NCBI RefSeq assembly: GCF_003350405.1
Contig: NZ_QQAW01000009.1
Location: 62,001 to 126,000, forward strand
Origin: Gluconacetobacter liquefaciens
GTDB taxonomy: Bacteria; Pseudomonadota; Alphaproteobacteria; Acetobacterales; Acetobacteraceae
Length of the DNA: 64,000 bases
Reading direction: 5' to 3'
The notes under the pieces were generated by a model. It saw nothing but the letters and a program-made list of their open reading frames with translations, ran no database searches and was not told the origin of the DNA. The position numbers were made by a program, and so were the translations under genes. The stretch's first letter is position 1. Every line of letters begins with the position of its first letter. This document shows, one piece after another, positions 8,667 to 16,718 of the stretch.

Positions 8667-9917
8667 GTGAGCAGCCTGCAACCCGTCCGTGGTACCCATG
8701 ACCTGATCGGCGAGGGGCAGCGGCGCCATGCCCATGTGGTAGATACCGCGCGGCGTATCGCGGGCCTGTACGGCTTCGATGAGTGGTCTACCCCGATTTT
8801 CGAGGATACGCGGGTCTTCGCGCGCTCGCTGGGCGATACGTCCGACGTGGTGTCGAAGGAGATGTATTCGTTCGAGGACCGGGGCGGTGAATCCCTGACT
8901 TTGCGGCCCGAGGGCACGGCGGGTGTGTGCCGCGCACTGGTGACCAATGGCCTGACCCAGTCCCTGCCGCAGAAAGTGTTCTATGCGGGGCCGATGTTCC
9001 GCTACGAGCGCCCGCAGAAGGGACGGTATCGGCAGTTCCACCAGATCGGTGCCGAACTGATCGGCGCGGCCGAGGCGCTGGCCGATGCGGAAGTGATCGC
9101 CATGGGGCGGGATATCCTGAAGGCGCTAGGCATTGCCGACGATACGGTGGTGGAATTGAACACGCTGGGCGATACCGAGAGCCGCGCCGCCTGGCGTGCC
9201 GCGCTGGTCGCCTATTTTACCGAGTTCAAGGACCAGTTGTCCGATGACAGCCGTGCCCGGCTGGAGCGCAATCCGCTGCGCATTCTGGACAGCAAGGCGC
9301 CACAGGACCGGGCGCTGGTGGCCGATGCGCCGCTGATCGGTGCCTTCCTGACCGACGAGGCCCGCACGTTCTGGGACGACCTGCGCTCGGCGCTGGATGT
9401 GTTGGGTGTGCCGTTCCGCGAGAATCCGGGCATCGTGCGTGGGCTGGATTATTACGGGCACACGACCTTTGAATTCGTGACCGAGAAGCTGGGTACCCAG
9501 GGCACGGTGCTGGCCGGTGGCCGCTATGATGGGCTGGTGGCCGAAATGGGCGGCCCGCGCACGCCGGCCATTGGCTGGGCCGGCGGGATCGAGCGGTTGG
9601 CGCTGCTGCTGGACAGCGCGCCCGCAGCGCCGCGCCCCGTGGCGGTGGTGCCGCTGGGCGAGGGCGCCAGCGGTGCGGCCGTGACGCTGTTGCAGGCCCT
9701 GCGCGCCCATGGCGTGCGCGCCGAAATCGCCTATCGCGGCAATGCCAAGCGCCGGATGGAACGGGCGAATCGCATCGGTGCCACCCATGCCGTGCTGATC
9801 GGCGATGATGAAGTGGCGCGCGGCGTGGCCCAGGTGAAGGCTCTGGATGAAGGGTCGCAGAACGAACTGGCGCTGGACGCGGTCGCGCCGTATCTGGCCG
9901 GAGCGGTTGGCTGCTGA
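8667..9917 (+). CDS. hisS: Histidyl-tRNA synthetase
   Basis: A 416-residue class II aminoacyl-tRNA synthetase that charges tRNA-His. Motif 1 region [15 protein letters not shown] opens the protein, [12 protein letters not shown] and [16 protein letters not shown] form motif 2, the histidine-specific [12 protein letters not shown] and GGRYDGLV follow, and motif 3 is [13 protein letters not shown]. The C-terminal anticodon-binding domain includes [13 protein letters not shown]. The start is GTG 8667. It is followed after 3 bp by prfA, the usual alphaproteobacterial order. Confidence 0.96.
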   Translation: MSSLQPVRGTHDLIGEGQRRHAHVVDTARRIAGLYGFDEWSTPIFEDTRVFARSLGDTSDVVSKEMYSFEDRGGESLTLRPEGTAGVCRALVTNGLTQSLPQKVFYAGPMFRYERPQKGRYRQFHQIGAELIGAAEALADAEVIAMGRDILKALGIADDTVVELNTLGDTESRAAWRAALVAYFTEFKDQLSDDSRARLERNPLRILDSKAPQDRALVADAPLIGAFLTDEARTFWDDLRSALDVLGVPFRENPGIVRGLDYYGHTTFEFVTEKLGTQGTVLAGGRYDGLVAEMGGPRTPAIGWAGGIERLALLLDSAPAAPRPVAVVPLGEGASGAAVTLLQALRAHGVRAEIAYRGNAKRRMERANRIGATHAVLIGDDEVARGVAQVKALDEGSQNELALDAVAPYLAGAVGC

Positions 9918-9920
9918 ACC

Positions 9921-10979
9921 ATGAGTCTTGACGACAGGTTGGACCGGATCGTTGGCCGGTCGGAAGAATTGCAGGACATGCTTGCCCGGGGGGTGGTGGG
10001 GGAGGCATTCAGCAAGGCGTCGCGCGAATATGCCGAACTGGAGCCCATCGTCAGCCGGATTGGTGCGCTGCGTCAGGCGGAGCGGGAAGCTATTCAGTCC
10101 GAATCGTTGCTGGCCGATCCGGAAATGCGCGAACTGGCCGAGGCCGAACTGGGCGATCTGCACGACCGGATCGCGGAACTGCGCCAGGATATCCGTATTG
10201 CCATGCTGCCGCGCGACGAGGCCGACGAGCGCAGCGCCATCCTCGAAATTCGCCCGGCTGCCGGAGGGGACGAGGCCGCCCTGTTCGCGGCGCAACTGTT
10301 CGATGCCTACCGCCGCTATGCTGCTCTTCGTGGCTGGCGATTCGAGGTGATGGAATTTGACGAATCGGAACTGGGCGGTCTGCGCGAGGGGATGGCCACC
10401 ATCGCGGGGCGCGGGGTGTTCGCGCGCCTGAAATACGAATCGGGCGTGCACCGCGTGCAGCGCGTGCCGGCAACTGAAAGCCAGGGCCGTATTCATACCT
10501 CGACCGTGACGGTGGCCATGTTGCCCGAGGCGGGTGAGGTGGATGTCCAGATCAATGACAGCGACCTGCGCATCGATGTCTACCGGGCTTCTGGCGCGGG
10601 TGGGCAGCACGTCAACAAGACCGAGAGTGCTGTGCGCATCACCCATCTGCCGACCGGCGTGGTGGTGGCGATGCAGGAGGAAAAAAGCCAGCACAAGAAC
10701 CGTGCCAAGGCGATGAAGATCCTGATGTCGCGGCTGTACGAGCGCGAGCGTGCCACCGCCCATGCCAGCCGCGCCGCCGACCGCAAGTCGCAGGTGGGGA
10801 CCGGAGACCGGTCGGAACGGATCCGCACCTACAATTTCCCGCAGGGTCGCGTGACCGACCACCGGATCAACCTGACGGCCTACAAGATCGATCGCGTGAT
10901 GCTGGGCGAGTTCGACGAATTCATCGACGCCCTGATCCAGGACGAGCAGGCCAGCCTGCTGGCCGCCGAGGGCTTATAA
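9921..10979 (+). CDS. prfA: Peptide chain release factor 1
   Basis: A 352-residue class I release factor reading UAA and UAG. The codon-recognition tripeptide of RF1 is PAT (residues 183-185), and the catalytic GGQ sits at 227-229 in [18 protein letters not shown], the glutamine normally methylated by PrmC. The next-but-one gene is prmC, so enzyme and substrate are neighbours, as in many bacteria. It starts 3 bp after hisS and is probably co-transcribed with it. Confidence 0.97.
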   Translation: MSLDDRLDRIVGRSEELQDMLARGVVGEAFSKASREYAELEPIVSRIGALRQAEREAIQSESLLADPEMRELAEAELGDLHDRIAELRQDIRIAMLPRDEADERSAILEIRPAAGGDEAALFAAQLFDAYRRYAALRGWRFEVMEFDESELGGLREGMATIAGRGVFARLKYESGVHRVQRVPATESQGRIHTSTVTVAMLPEAGEVDVQINDSDLRIDVYRASGAGGQHVNKTESAVRITHLPTGVVVAMQEEKSQHKNRAKAMKILMSRLYERERATAHASRAADRKSQVGTGDRSERIRTYNFPQGRVTDHRINLTAYKIDRVMLGEFDEFIDALIQDEQASLLAAEGL

Positions 10980-11017
10980 CGCAATTTGCAGAACCTGGCT
11001 TGAAATGCACGCCGGAT

Positions 11018-11041
11018 CGCTGCCTGCGCGCAGTTGCAGCG
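11018..11041. terminator. Stem-loop between convergent prfA and a secreted-protein gene
   Basis: CGCTGC (11018-11023) and GCAGCG (11036-11041) pair, with a second inner palindrome CTGCGCGCAG between them. It lies in the 67-bp spacer between two converging genes and may end transcription on both sides. There is only a weak T run (GGGGTTT) afterwards. Confidence 0.4.
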
Positions 11042-11046
11042 GGGTT

Positions 11047-11511
11047 TCAGGACGTTGGAACGGAGCAGATTTCAGACCGGCCGGGCTGGCGCTCGACCAC
11101 CGAGGGGTCGTCCGGGTCGGCCAGATAGAATTCGGTGAAGTTGCGGGTACCCAGCGCGTTCAGCGTGCGCCCTTCCGGATGGTGCAGGATGCCGCCGCCA
11201 TTGACCTCATGCGTTTCCGTCCGGCCATCGGGCGTGCGTATGGTAATTTCACCGCATAGCGCATAGGTGTGGTTGATACGCCCGGCGGCGGTCTCGACGT
11301 GGACGGCCCGTTGCGGCGCCGATGCGTCGAGCCGGATCGTGGCGGCGAGCTGTTCGTCGACATAAAGGCGGGAGATTTCAGAAATCTCATTGTCCGCGCG
11401 ACCGTCAACGACGGTGAAGGTGCCTGCCAGCGCAGGGCGGGACGCTGACGCCAGGACCGCGCCCGCGCCAAGAAAGATAAGGATTTTCCATGAACGAGAC
11501 TGCGGCATCAT
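11047..11511 (-). CDS. Small secreted protein of unknown function
   Basis: A 154-residue protein from ATG 11511. Residues 1-29 look like a signal peptide (a basic start, then ILIFLGAGAVLASASRPALAG). The mature part is beta-rich, includes a conserved-looking SRLYVDEQLAATIRLDAS segment and two cysteines (YALCGEI and SEICSVP) that could form a disulfide. The frame is open further upstream across prmC, but that extension has no coding character. I do not recognise a family. It diverges from prmC across 30 bp and converges with prfA, so it interrupts the prfA-prmC pair on the opposite strand. Confidence 0.65.
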   Translation of the reverse strand: MMPQSRSWKILIFLGAGAVLASASRPALAGTFTVVDGRADNEISEISRLYVDEQLAATIRLDASAPQRAVHVETAAGRINHTYALCGEITIRTPDGRTETHEVNGGGILHHPEGRTLNALGTRNFTEFYLADPDDPSVVERQPGRSEICSVPTS

Positions 11512-11541
11512 GGTGCCAGAGTAGGACGGATTTCGCCTGAA

Positions 11542-12423
11542 ATGAAAGAGGATGCGCTGGCGGTGCCGGGTGATGAGGCGGATCTGCGGACATGGCTTGG
11601 CTGGGGCGGGGCGCGATTGCGCGACGCCGACGTGGACGATCCGCGTCGCGAGGCGCGGCTGTTGATGGCCCACGTTCTCGGCACCGATCTTGCGGGCCTG
11701 CTGGCGCGCGCGCGGATGACCGATTCCGAGCGAGCCGGATTTGTGGCGGCCGTGCGGCGCCGGGCGGCGCGCGAACCGATGGCGCACATTACCGGACGCG
11801 CCGGCTTCTGGTCTCTGGAACTGGAAACCTCGCCCGCGACCCTGATTCCCCGCCCCGACAGCGAAACGCTGATCGAGGCCCTGCTGGATTACTGCCCCGA
11901 TCGCGAACGGGTCCGCAGCGTGCTCGATCTGGGAACCGGGGCCGGCTGCCTGCTGCTGGCGGCGCTGAGCGAGTATGGCGCGGCCTGGGGGGTGGGGGTG
12001 GATATCGCACCCGATGCCGCGCGCCTGGCCGCGCGCAACGCCCGACGGGCCGGACTGGAGGGGCGAAGCGCGATGCTGGCCGGCGACTGGGCTGCATCGA
12101 TTCGCGGCGTGTTCGACGTGGTATTCAGTAATCCGCCCTATATTCCGCAGGGCGATCTGGCCGGCCTGATGCCGGATGTCCGGGATTATGAGCCGGTACG
12201 CGCGCTGGATGGCGGCGCGGATGGGCTGGATGCCTATCGGTTGCTGACCGGCGCCCTACCTCTGCTTCTAGCGCATGATGGGGTTGCTGTTTTCGAAATC
12301 GGGATCGGGCAGGAAAACAGCATGCCGACGCTGGCGCGGCAATCCGGGCTGGAAATCGTGGATGTCCGCGCCGATCTGGGGGGAATTCCGCGTGCGGTCG
12401 TGATGCGACATCGGCGGTCGTGA
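11542..12423 (+). CDS. prmC: Release factor glutamine methyltransferase PrmC
   Basis: A 293-residue SAM methyltransferase that methylates the GGQ glutamine of release factors. The N-terminal helical domain has HITGRAGFWSLELE and PATLIPRPDSETL, the SAM motif is VLDLGTGAGCLLLAALS, and the catalytic NPPY is at residues 197-200, followed by YEPVRALDGGADGLD. All are diagnostic of PrmC/HemK. The start at 11542 is chosen because it gives the normal length. It sits near its substrate gene prfA. Confidence 0.94.
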   Translation: MKEDALAVPGDEADLRTWLGWGGARLRDADVDDPRREARLLMAHVLGTDLAGLLARARMTDSERAGFVAAVRRRAAREPMAHITGRAGFWSLELETSPATLIPRPDSETLIEALLDYCPDRERVRSVLDLGTGAGCLLLAALSEYGAAWGVGVDIAPDAARLAARNARRAGLEGRSAMLAGDWAASIRGVFDVVFSNPPYIPQGDLAGLMPDVRDYEPVRALDGGADGLDAYRLLTGALPLLLAHDGVAVFEIGIGQENSMPTLARQSGLEIVDVRADLGGIPRAVVMRHRRS

Positions 12424-12862
12424 GCGGTTTTTCGGGAAAGCGGGCCACCGGGCGGGAATGCCGCGCGACGGGGTGGTCAGCCCAGGTTTGCGGGCATCGG
12501 AGTGGCGCGGACTGGGGGACACAGGTCCCGATGCATGGGCAATGCGCGCTGGATTGCCGTCAAACCGGCTTTCTCACCTGCCATGGAGTAAAAAACCATT
12601 TGGCAGAGCGGATATAAGGGCATAGATTACCGATGGAATGCGGACGGGGGTTTTTACCTTTCCGAGATGTCGCATACCGATCCTGAATGCATGAAAACGG
12701 AAATGACCGCACGGGTGCGTGCAGGGGCCTGGGTCGTTGCATGATGCTGCAGGATCAGATGCCGGGCTGCACGCCAGGCACTCAGAATGACAATAGGGGA
12801 TGGTTGGCCCCGGCGGGCGCAGGCAAAGAGCGACCGTTAACAGGAAAGTGCTGCGACAGCTT
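12424..12862. other. Non-coding spacer with a diverged copy of the repeat near bioA
   Basis: No convincing gene lies in these 439 bp. The stretch 12494-12561 starts with GCATCGGAG and ends with GCGCGCTGGATTGCCG. The palindromic element at 13343-13514 contains the same two blocks (GCATCGGAG at 13419, GCGCGTTGGATCGCCG at 13470) at nearly the same spacing, 50 against 51 bp. Here GCATCGG (12494-12500) can also pair with CCGATGC (12528-12534). I see no clear promoter for the DUF4167 gene. Confidence 0.45.
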
Positions 12863-13297
12863 ATGAACATGAAACGCATGCGGGGCCGGCACCATCGTTC
12901 GGGCGGCAGCAATGGCGGAAGTGTACGCCAGCAGAACGGCCAGATCCCCCTCAATCGTAACCATGTGTTCGACAGTAATGGGCCGGATCTGCGTATTCGT
13001 GGCACCGCCCAGCAATTGTTTGAAAAATACCTGCAGCTCGGGCGTGATGCCAGCGGCTCGGGCGACCGCGTTATGGCCGAAGCCTATTTCCAGCATGCCG
13101 AACATTATTTCCGCATTCTGAATGCCATGGCCCAGGCGGCGCAGCAGAATCAGCAGGAACGCCAGGAGCGGCATGTCCGCCAGCGCCCGATGGCGGTGAC
13201 GGAGGGTGATGACGCGGCCGAGGATGGCGGCGAGGAAGCGACAGTCGAAAAAAACCGTCCGGGGTCGGATTCGGAACTTGCTCCCGTCGAAGCCTGA
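12863..13297 (+). CDS. DUF4167 domain protein
   Basis: A 144-residue protein from ATG 12863 (ATG 12869 gives the commoner start MKRMRGR). It has a basic Gly/Arg-rich N-terminus, the DUF4167 core SNGPDLRIRGTAQQLFEKYLQLGRDASGSGDRVMAEAYFQHAEHYFRI quoted here only by its blocks GPDLRIRGTAQQ, KYLQLGRDA and FQHAEHYFRI, then a Gln-rich and acidic disordered tail. The family follows prmC in most alphaproteobacteria, as here, and its function is unknown; the charged N-terminus suggests nucleic-acid or ribosome binding. Confidence 0.85.
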   Translation: MNMKRMRGRHHRSGGSNGGSVRQQNGQIPLNRNHVFDSNGPDLRIRGTAQQLFEKYLQLGRDASGSGDRVMAEAYFQHAEHYFRILNAMAQAAQQNQQERQERHVRQRPMAVTEGDDAAEDGGEEATVEKNRPGSDSELAPVEA

Positions 13298-13342
13298 TTG
13301 ATCCGGGGACCGGCGGTAAACGCCGGTCCGTGTCTTTACCCT

Positions 13343-13514
13343 CTCAGAGCCTGACCGGACATGCGCGCTGGCGAGTGAGCGCGGCTCGTTTCGGGCCGCG
13401 CCCAACGTGTGTTTCCGAGCATCGGAGCGGAGTGGCCTTGATGGCCATGAGCACCGAAGCGCAGGAAACGCGCGTTGGATCGCCGCCAGCGCGCATGTCC
13501 GGTCAGGCTCTCAG
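13343..13514. repeat. Large imperfect palindrome between DUF4167 and bioA
   Basis: The outer arms 13343-13373 and 13484-13514 are inverted copies identical at 30 of 31 positions (core GAGCCTGACCGGACATGCGC). Inside them CCAACGTGTGTTTCC (from 13402) pairs imperfectly with GGAAACGCGCGTTGG (to ~13478), and the apex TGGCC-TTGAT-GGCCA is at 13433-13447. The left arm carries ~27 extra bases (13374-13400). The right end overlaps the bioA stop codon. This could be a bidirectional terminator or a non-autonomous palindromic element. Confidence 0.7.
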
Positions 13515-14776
13515 GGGGCTTCGGCCAGCACGGTGCGGATCGCGCCCGTCAGCCGGGCCAGTTCTGCGTTCGTCACCGTGAAAGCCGGTGTGAGGTAAAC
13601 GATCGAGCGGAATGGGCGCACCCATACGCCCTGTTCGACCAGCCTGGTCTTCAGGCGGTTGATGTCGTTTATGCGGTCCAGTTCGACCACCCCGATCGCG
13701 CCCATGACCCTTACGTCACGCACGGCCGGCAGGTAGCGGCATGCCTCCAGTTCGTCGCGCATCTGCTCCTCGATCGCCGCGACCTGGTCCAGGCGCGGTT
13801 CACGTTCGAACAGGTCCAGCGAGGCATTCGCGCAGGCGCAGGCCAATGGGTTGGCCATGAAGGTGGGGCCATGCATCAGCGCATGCATTGGGTCGTCCGA
13901 CAGAAACGCCGCGAAGATATGGGCTCGTGCCACGGTGGCGGCCAATGGCACGGTGCCGCCGGACAATGCCTTCGACAGGGTAACGATATCCGGTACGATA
14001 TCCGCCTGCTGGCACGCGAACATGGTGCCCGTGCGGCCGAAACCGGTGAAGATCTCATCCAGGATCAGCAGCACGCCGTGGCGGTCGGCAATGTCGCGCA
14101 GGCGCCGCAGGGTCGCGGGGTCATGAAACAGCATGCCGCCCGCGCCCTGGACCAGCGGCTCGACCAGGATTGCCGCCACGTTCTGCCCTTCGGTTTCCAT
14201 CAGCCGTTCCAGCGCGGCGGTCGTGTGGTCGTCGCGCGGGAGGTCGGTGATGAAATGCTGGGGCAGGATGCCGGCGAACAAGCTGTGCATGCCTTCCTCC
14301 GGGTCGCACACCGCCATGGTGGCCAGCGTATCGCCGTGATAGCCGCCGCGAAACGCGACCAGCCGGGTTCGCCCTGACTGGCCCCGGTTCAGCCAGTATT
14401 GCATCGCCATCTTGATCGCGACCTCGACCGCGACGGAACCGGAATCGGAAAAGAAGACGCGCTCCAGGTCACCCGGCAGCAGGTCCGCCAGCCGTCGGGC
14501 CAGGCGTAACGCGGGCTCGTGCACCAGGCCGCCGAACATGACGTGCGGCATGCGCGCAAGCTGGTCGATGGCCGCCTGACGGATATGGGGGTGATTGTAG
14601 CCATGGCAGGCGGTCCACCACGAGGCGATGCCGTCCACCAGTTCGCGCCCATCGGCGAGGCTGATCCGGCAGCCGCCCGTCGCGATGGCGGGTATGGGGG
14701 GCGAGGCCGTCTGCATCTGGGTGTAGGGCAGCCAGATATGCGGCAGGCCGGCATCGAACCAGTCCGGTCCGGTCAT
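13511..14776 (-). CDS. bioA: Adenosylmethionine-8-amino-7-oxononanoate aminotransferase
   Basis: A 421-residue class III PLP aminotransferase making 7,8-diaminopelargonate from KAPA, with SAM as amino donor. Visible are the N-terminal HIWLPYTQM, SWWTACHGYNHPHI, the SDSGSVAVEVAIKMA cofactor loop, ILDEIFTGFGRTG (PLP-binding Asp) and the Schiff-base lysine in TLSKALSGGTVPL. ATG 14776 gives the family's normal length; AAGGAG lies upstream. The stop codon falls within the palindrome at 13343-13514. It diverges from bioF, completing a biotin locus. Confidence 0.95.
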   Translation of the reverse strand: MTGPDWFDAGLPHIWLPYTQMQTASPPIPAIATGGCRISLADGRELVDGIASWWTACHGYNHPHIRQAAIDQLARMPHVMFGGLVHEPALRLARRLADLLPGDLERVFFSDSGSVAVEVAIKMAMQYWLNRGQSGRTRLVAFRGGYHGDTLATMAVCDPEEGMHSLFAGILPQHFITDLPRDDHTTAALERLMETEGQNVAAILVEPLVQGAGGMLFHDPATLRRLRDIADRHGVLLILDEIFTGFGRTGTMFACQQADIVPDIVTLSKALSGGTVPLAATVARAHIFAAFLSDDPMHALMHGPTFMANPLACACANASLDLFEREPRLDQVAAIEEQMRDELEACRYLPAVRDVRVMGAIGVVELDRINDINRLKTRLVEQGVWVRPFRSIVYLTPAFTVTNAELARLTGAIRTVLAEAP

Positions 14777-14821
14777 GGGGCATGGTCTCCTTGGGGGACG
14801 GACGGCAGACTGGAATTGACC

Positions 14822-14836
14822 GGGTCCATAGGGTCC
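14822..14836. promoter_or_regulatory. Short direct repeat in the bioA-bioF spacer
   Basis: GGGTCC-ATA-GGGTCC lies 19 bp upstream of the bioF start in the 78-bp divergent spacer. A repeat here could bind a regulator, but I do not recognise it. The BioR operator known from some alphaproteobacteria (TTATMKATAA type) is not present. Confidence 0.25.
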
Positions 14837-14854
14837 GGCACAAACCATCGCTTC

Positions 14855-16051
14855 ATGACCCGTTTCGATGCATTTTTCCAGACCGCGCTGGAAGGACTGT
14901 CCCGCAATCATCTGCGGCGCGCTCTGCGTCCGCTGGAGCGCGATGGCCCCGTACTGGTCCGGCATGATGGCGCGACGCTGCTGAATTTCTCGTCCAACGA
15001 TTATCTGGGCCTGTCCGTCCACCCGGCGCTGAAGGCGCGTGCCATCGACTGGACGCAACGGTTCGGTACCGGCAGCGGGGCATCGCGCCTGGTGACGGGA
15101 ACAAGCGAACAGCATCGGCTGGTCGAAGAAAAACTCGCGCGTTTCAAGGGGACTGAGGCCGCCTTGCTGCTGGCATCGGGGTGGCAGGCCAATGCCGCGA
15201 TCCTGCCGGCCCTGTTCCGGCTGTCGATGGAAGCGACCGGCGCGCCGGCCGTGGTGTTTACCGACCGGCTGAACCACGCCAGCCTGCATCATGGCTGTCA
15301 GGCAGCCGGTATCCGTCAGATCCGGTTTGCCCATAACGATCTCGGCCATCTGGAACAGATGCTGGAGCGGCATCGCGACCGGAAGGGTCTGCGCTTCATC
15401 ATCACCGAAAGCGTGTTCAGCATGGATGGCGACCGGGCGGATGTCGTCGCCCTGAAGGCGCTGGCCGGCCAGTATGAGGCGTTCCTGTATCTGGACGAGG
15501 CGCATGCGACGGGCGTGCTGGGGCCGGAGGGAAGGGGCCTTTCCGCCGAGGCCGGCGGGGTGGATCTGGTGATGGGCACCTTCAGCAAGGCACTGGGCGG
15601 GTTCGGTGCCTATGTCGCGGGCTCGCGCGCGCTGTGCGACTGGTTGGTCAGTACGTGTTCGGGCTTTATTTATACCACCGCGCTGCCACCCGCCCTGCTG
15701 GGAGCAATCGATGCCGCGCTGGACCTTGTGCCGACACTGGATGCGGAGCGCAGCCATCTGGCGTCTCTGGCGGCGCATTTGCGGACGGAACTGGGGGGGC
15801 GGGGCTGGTCCACCGGCTTGTCCTCCACGCAGATCGTGCCGGTGATGGTGGGAGATGCCGGGCAGGCGCTTGCCTTGGCTCGCACGCTGGCCGCCCAAGG
15901 CATTCTGGGTGGCGCGATTCGGCCGCCGACTGTGCCGCCTGGGACAGCCCGTATCCGGCTGGCGTTAAGCGCGGCGCATGATGCGGGGATGCTCGACCGT
16001 CTGCTACGAGCACTCGACGAGGGGGCGCGGGAGCATGGCATTGTCCGATGA
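14855..16051 (+). CDS. bioF: 8-amino-7-oxononanoate synthase
   Basis: A 398-residue PLP enzyme of the alpha-oxoamine synthase family that condenses pimeloyl-ACP (or -CoA) with alanine to KAPA. FSSNDYLGLSVHP, GSGASRLVTGTSEQH, FTDRLNHASLHHG, LDEAHATGVLGPEGRG and the PLP lysine in GTFSKALGGFGAYV follow the family in order. ATG 14855 gives the expected length; the frame is open upstream only because of high GC. The 3' end overlaps the next gene by 17 bp, implying coupled translation. Confidence 0.95.
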   Translation: MTRFDAFFQTALEGLSRNHLRRALRPLERDGPVLVRHDGATLLNFSSNDYLGLSVHPALKARAIDWTQRFGTGSGASRLVTGTSEQHRLVEEKLARFKGTEAALLLASGWQANAAILPALFRLSMEATGAPAVVFTDRLNHASLHHGCQAAGIRQIRFAHNDLGHLEQMLERHRDRKGLRFIITESVFSMDGDRADVVALKALAGQYEAFLYLDEAHATGVLGPEGRGLSAEAGGVDLVMGTFSKALGGFGAYVAGSRALCDWLVSTCSGFIYTTALPPALLGAIDAALDLVPTLDAERSHLASLAAHLRTELGGRGWSTGLSSTQIVPVMVGDAGQALALARTLAAQGILGGAIRPPTVPPGTARIRLALSAAHDAGMLDRLLRALDEGAREHGIVR

Positions 16052-16718
16052 TGCTGCGCCGACGGCGCTGTTCCTTGTCCATGGCTGGGGGTTTACGCCC
16101 GATTTCTGGCAGCCTGTTCGGGCACGGTTGGGCCGGGTTGAGACGACGATGCTGGATTTCGGCTTCTTCGGGCCTGAGAACATGACGGCGCGGCCGGCAG
16201 GACGGCATGTGGCGGTTGGCCATTCGCTGGGTGCGTTGTGGCTGCTGTTGAATCCGCCTCCCGATTGCGTCGGGATGCTGCTGATCAACGGTTTCGCCCG
16301 GTTCGGCGCCACGTCCGATTATCCGCAGGGCATTCCGCGTCGTGTGATCGAGCGCATGATGCGCGGGTTGGAGCAGCATCCGGATGATGTGGTCGCGACC
16401 TTTCGCGGGCGTGCGGGAATCGCGACGCCAGCGCCTGGTCCGGCGCGGGCGGGACGGCTGGACCAGGCGCTGGAATTGCTGCGGGATGCCGACGCGCGCG
16501 GCGTATTGGACGGGGAGGCGGATGCCGCTTTGCCGCCGATTCGCGTGCTGGCTGGTGGGGAGGACCCGATTGCCCCGCCCGCGATGGTCGAGGCCGGCTT
16601 CCGCGACCGTGTACCGGTCGAATGGATCGAGGGGGGCGGGCATCTATTGCCGCTGACTCACCCTGACCGATGTGCCGCTGCGATCGCCCGCCTGATGGCG
16701 GAAACGGGCCGGCCATGA
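16035..16718 (+). CDS. Alpha/beta hydrolase, BioH-like pimeloyl-ester esterase candidate
   Basis: A 227-residue alpha/beta hydrolase. LFLVHGWGFTPDFW carries the oxyanion His-Gly, the nucleophile serine is in VGHSLGALW, the acid is in LAGGEDPI, and the histidine in GGGHLLPLTHPD. It lies between bioF and bioCD with overlaps at both ends, so it is most likely the esterase that removes the BioC-added methyl group from pimeloyl-ACP, like BioH. Several unrelated hydrolases fill this role in different bacteria, so the exact name (BioH, BioG or another) cannot be fixed from sequence. Confidence 0.75.
   Translation: MALSDDAAPTALFLVHGWGFTPDFWQPVRARLGRVETTMLDFGFFGPENMTARPAGRHVAVGHSLGALWLLLNPPPDCVGMLLINGFARFGATSDYPQGIPRRVIERMMRGLEQHPDDVVATFRGRAGIATPAPGPARAGRLDQALELLRDADARGVLDGEADAALPPIRVLAGGEDPIAPPAMVEAGFRDRVPVEWIEGGGHLLPLTHPDRCAAAIARLMAETGRP

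Noticed and set aside
9126-10862. Open frame of ~578 codons antisense to hisS and prfA
   Set aside because: Covers two well-conserved plus-strand genes; its translation is low in conserved motifs and reads as a shadow.
14777-14854. BioR operator in the bioA-bioF spacer
   Set aside because: No TTATMKATAA-like palindrome is present; only a GGGTCC direct repeat is seen.
14777-15898. Possible long N-terminal extension of BioA into the bioF region
   Set aside because: ATG 14776 gives the normal family length and start HIWLPYTQM; upstream codons are antisense to bioF.
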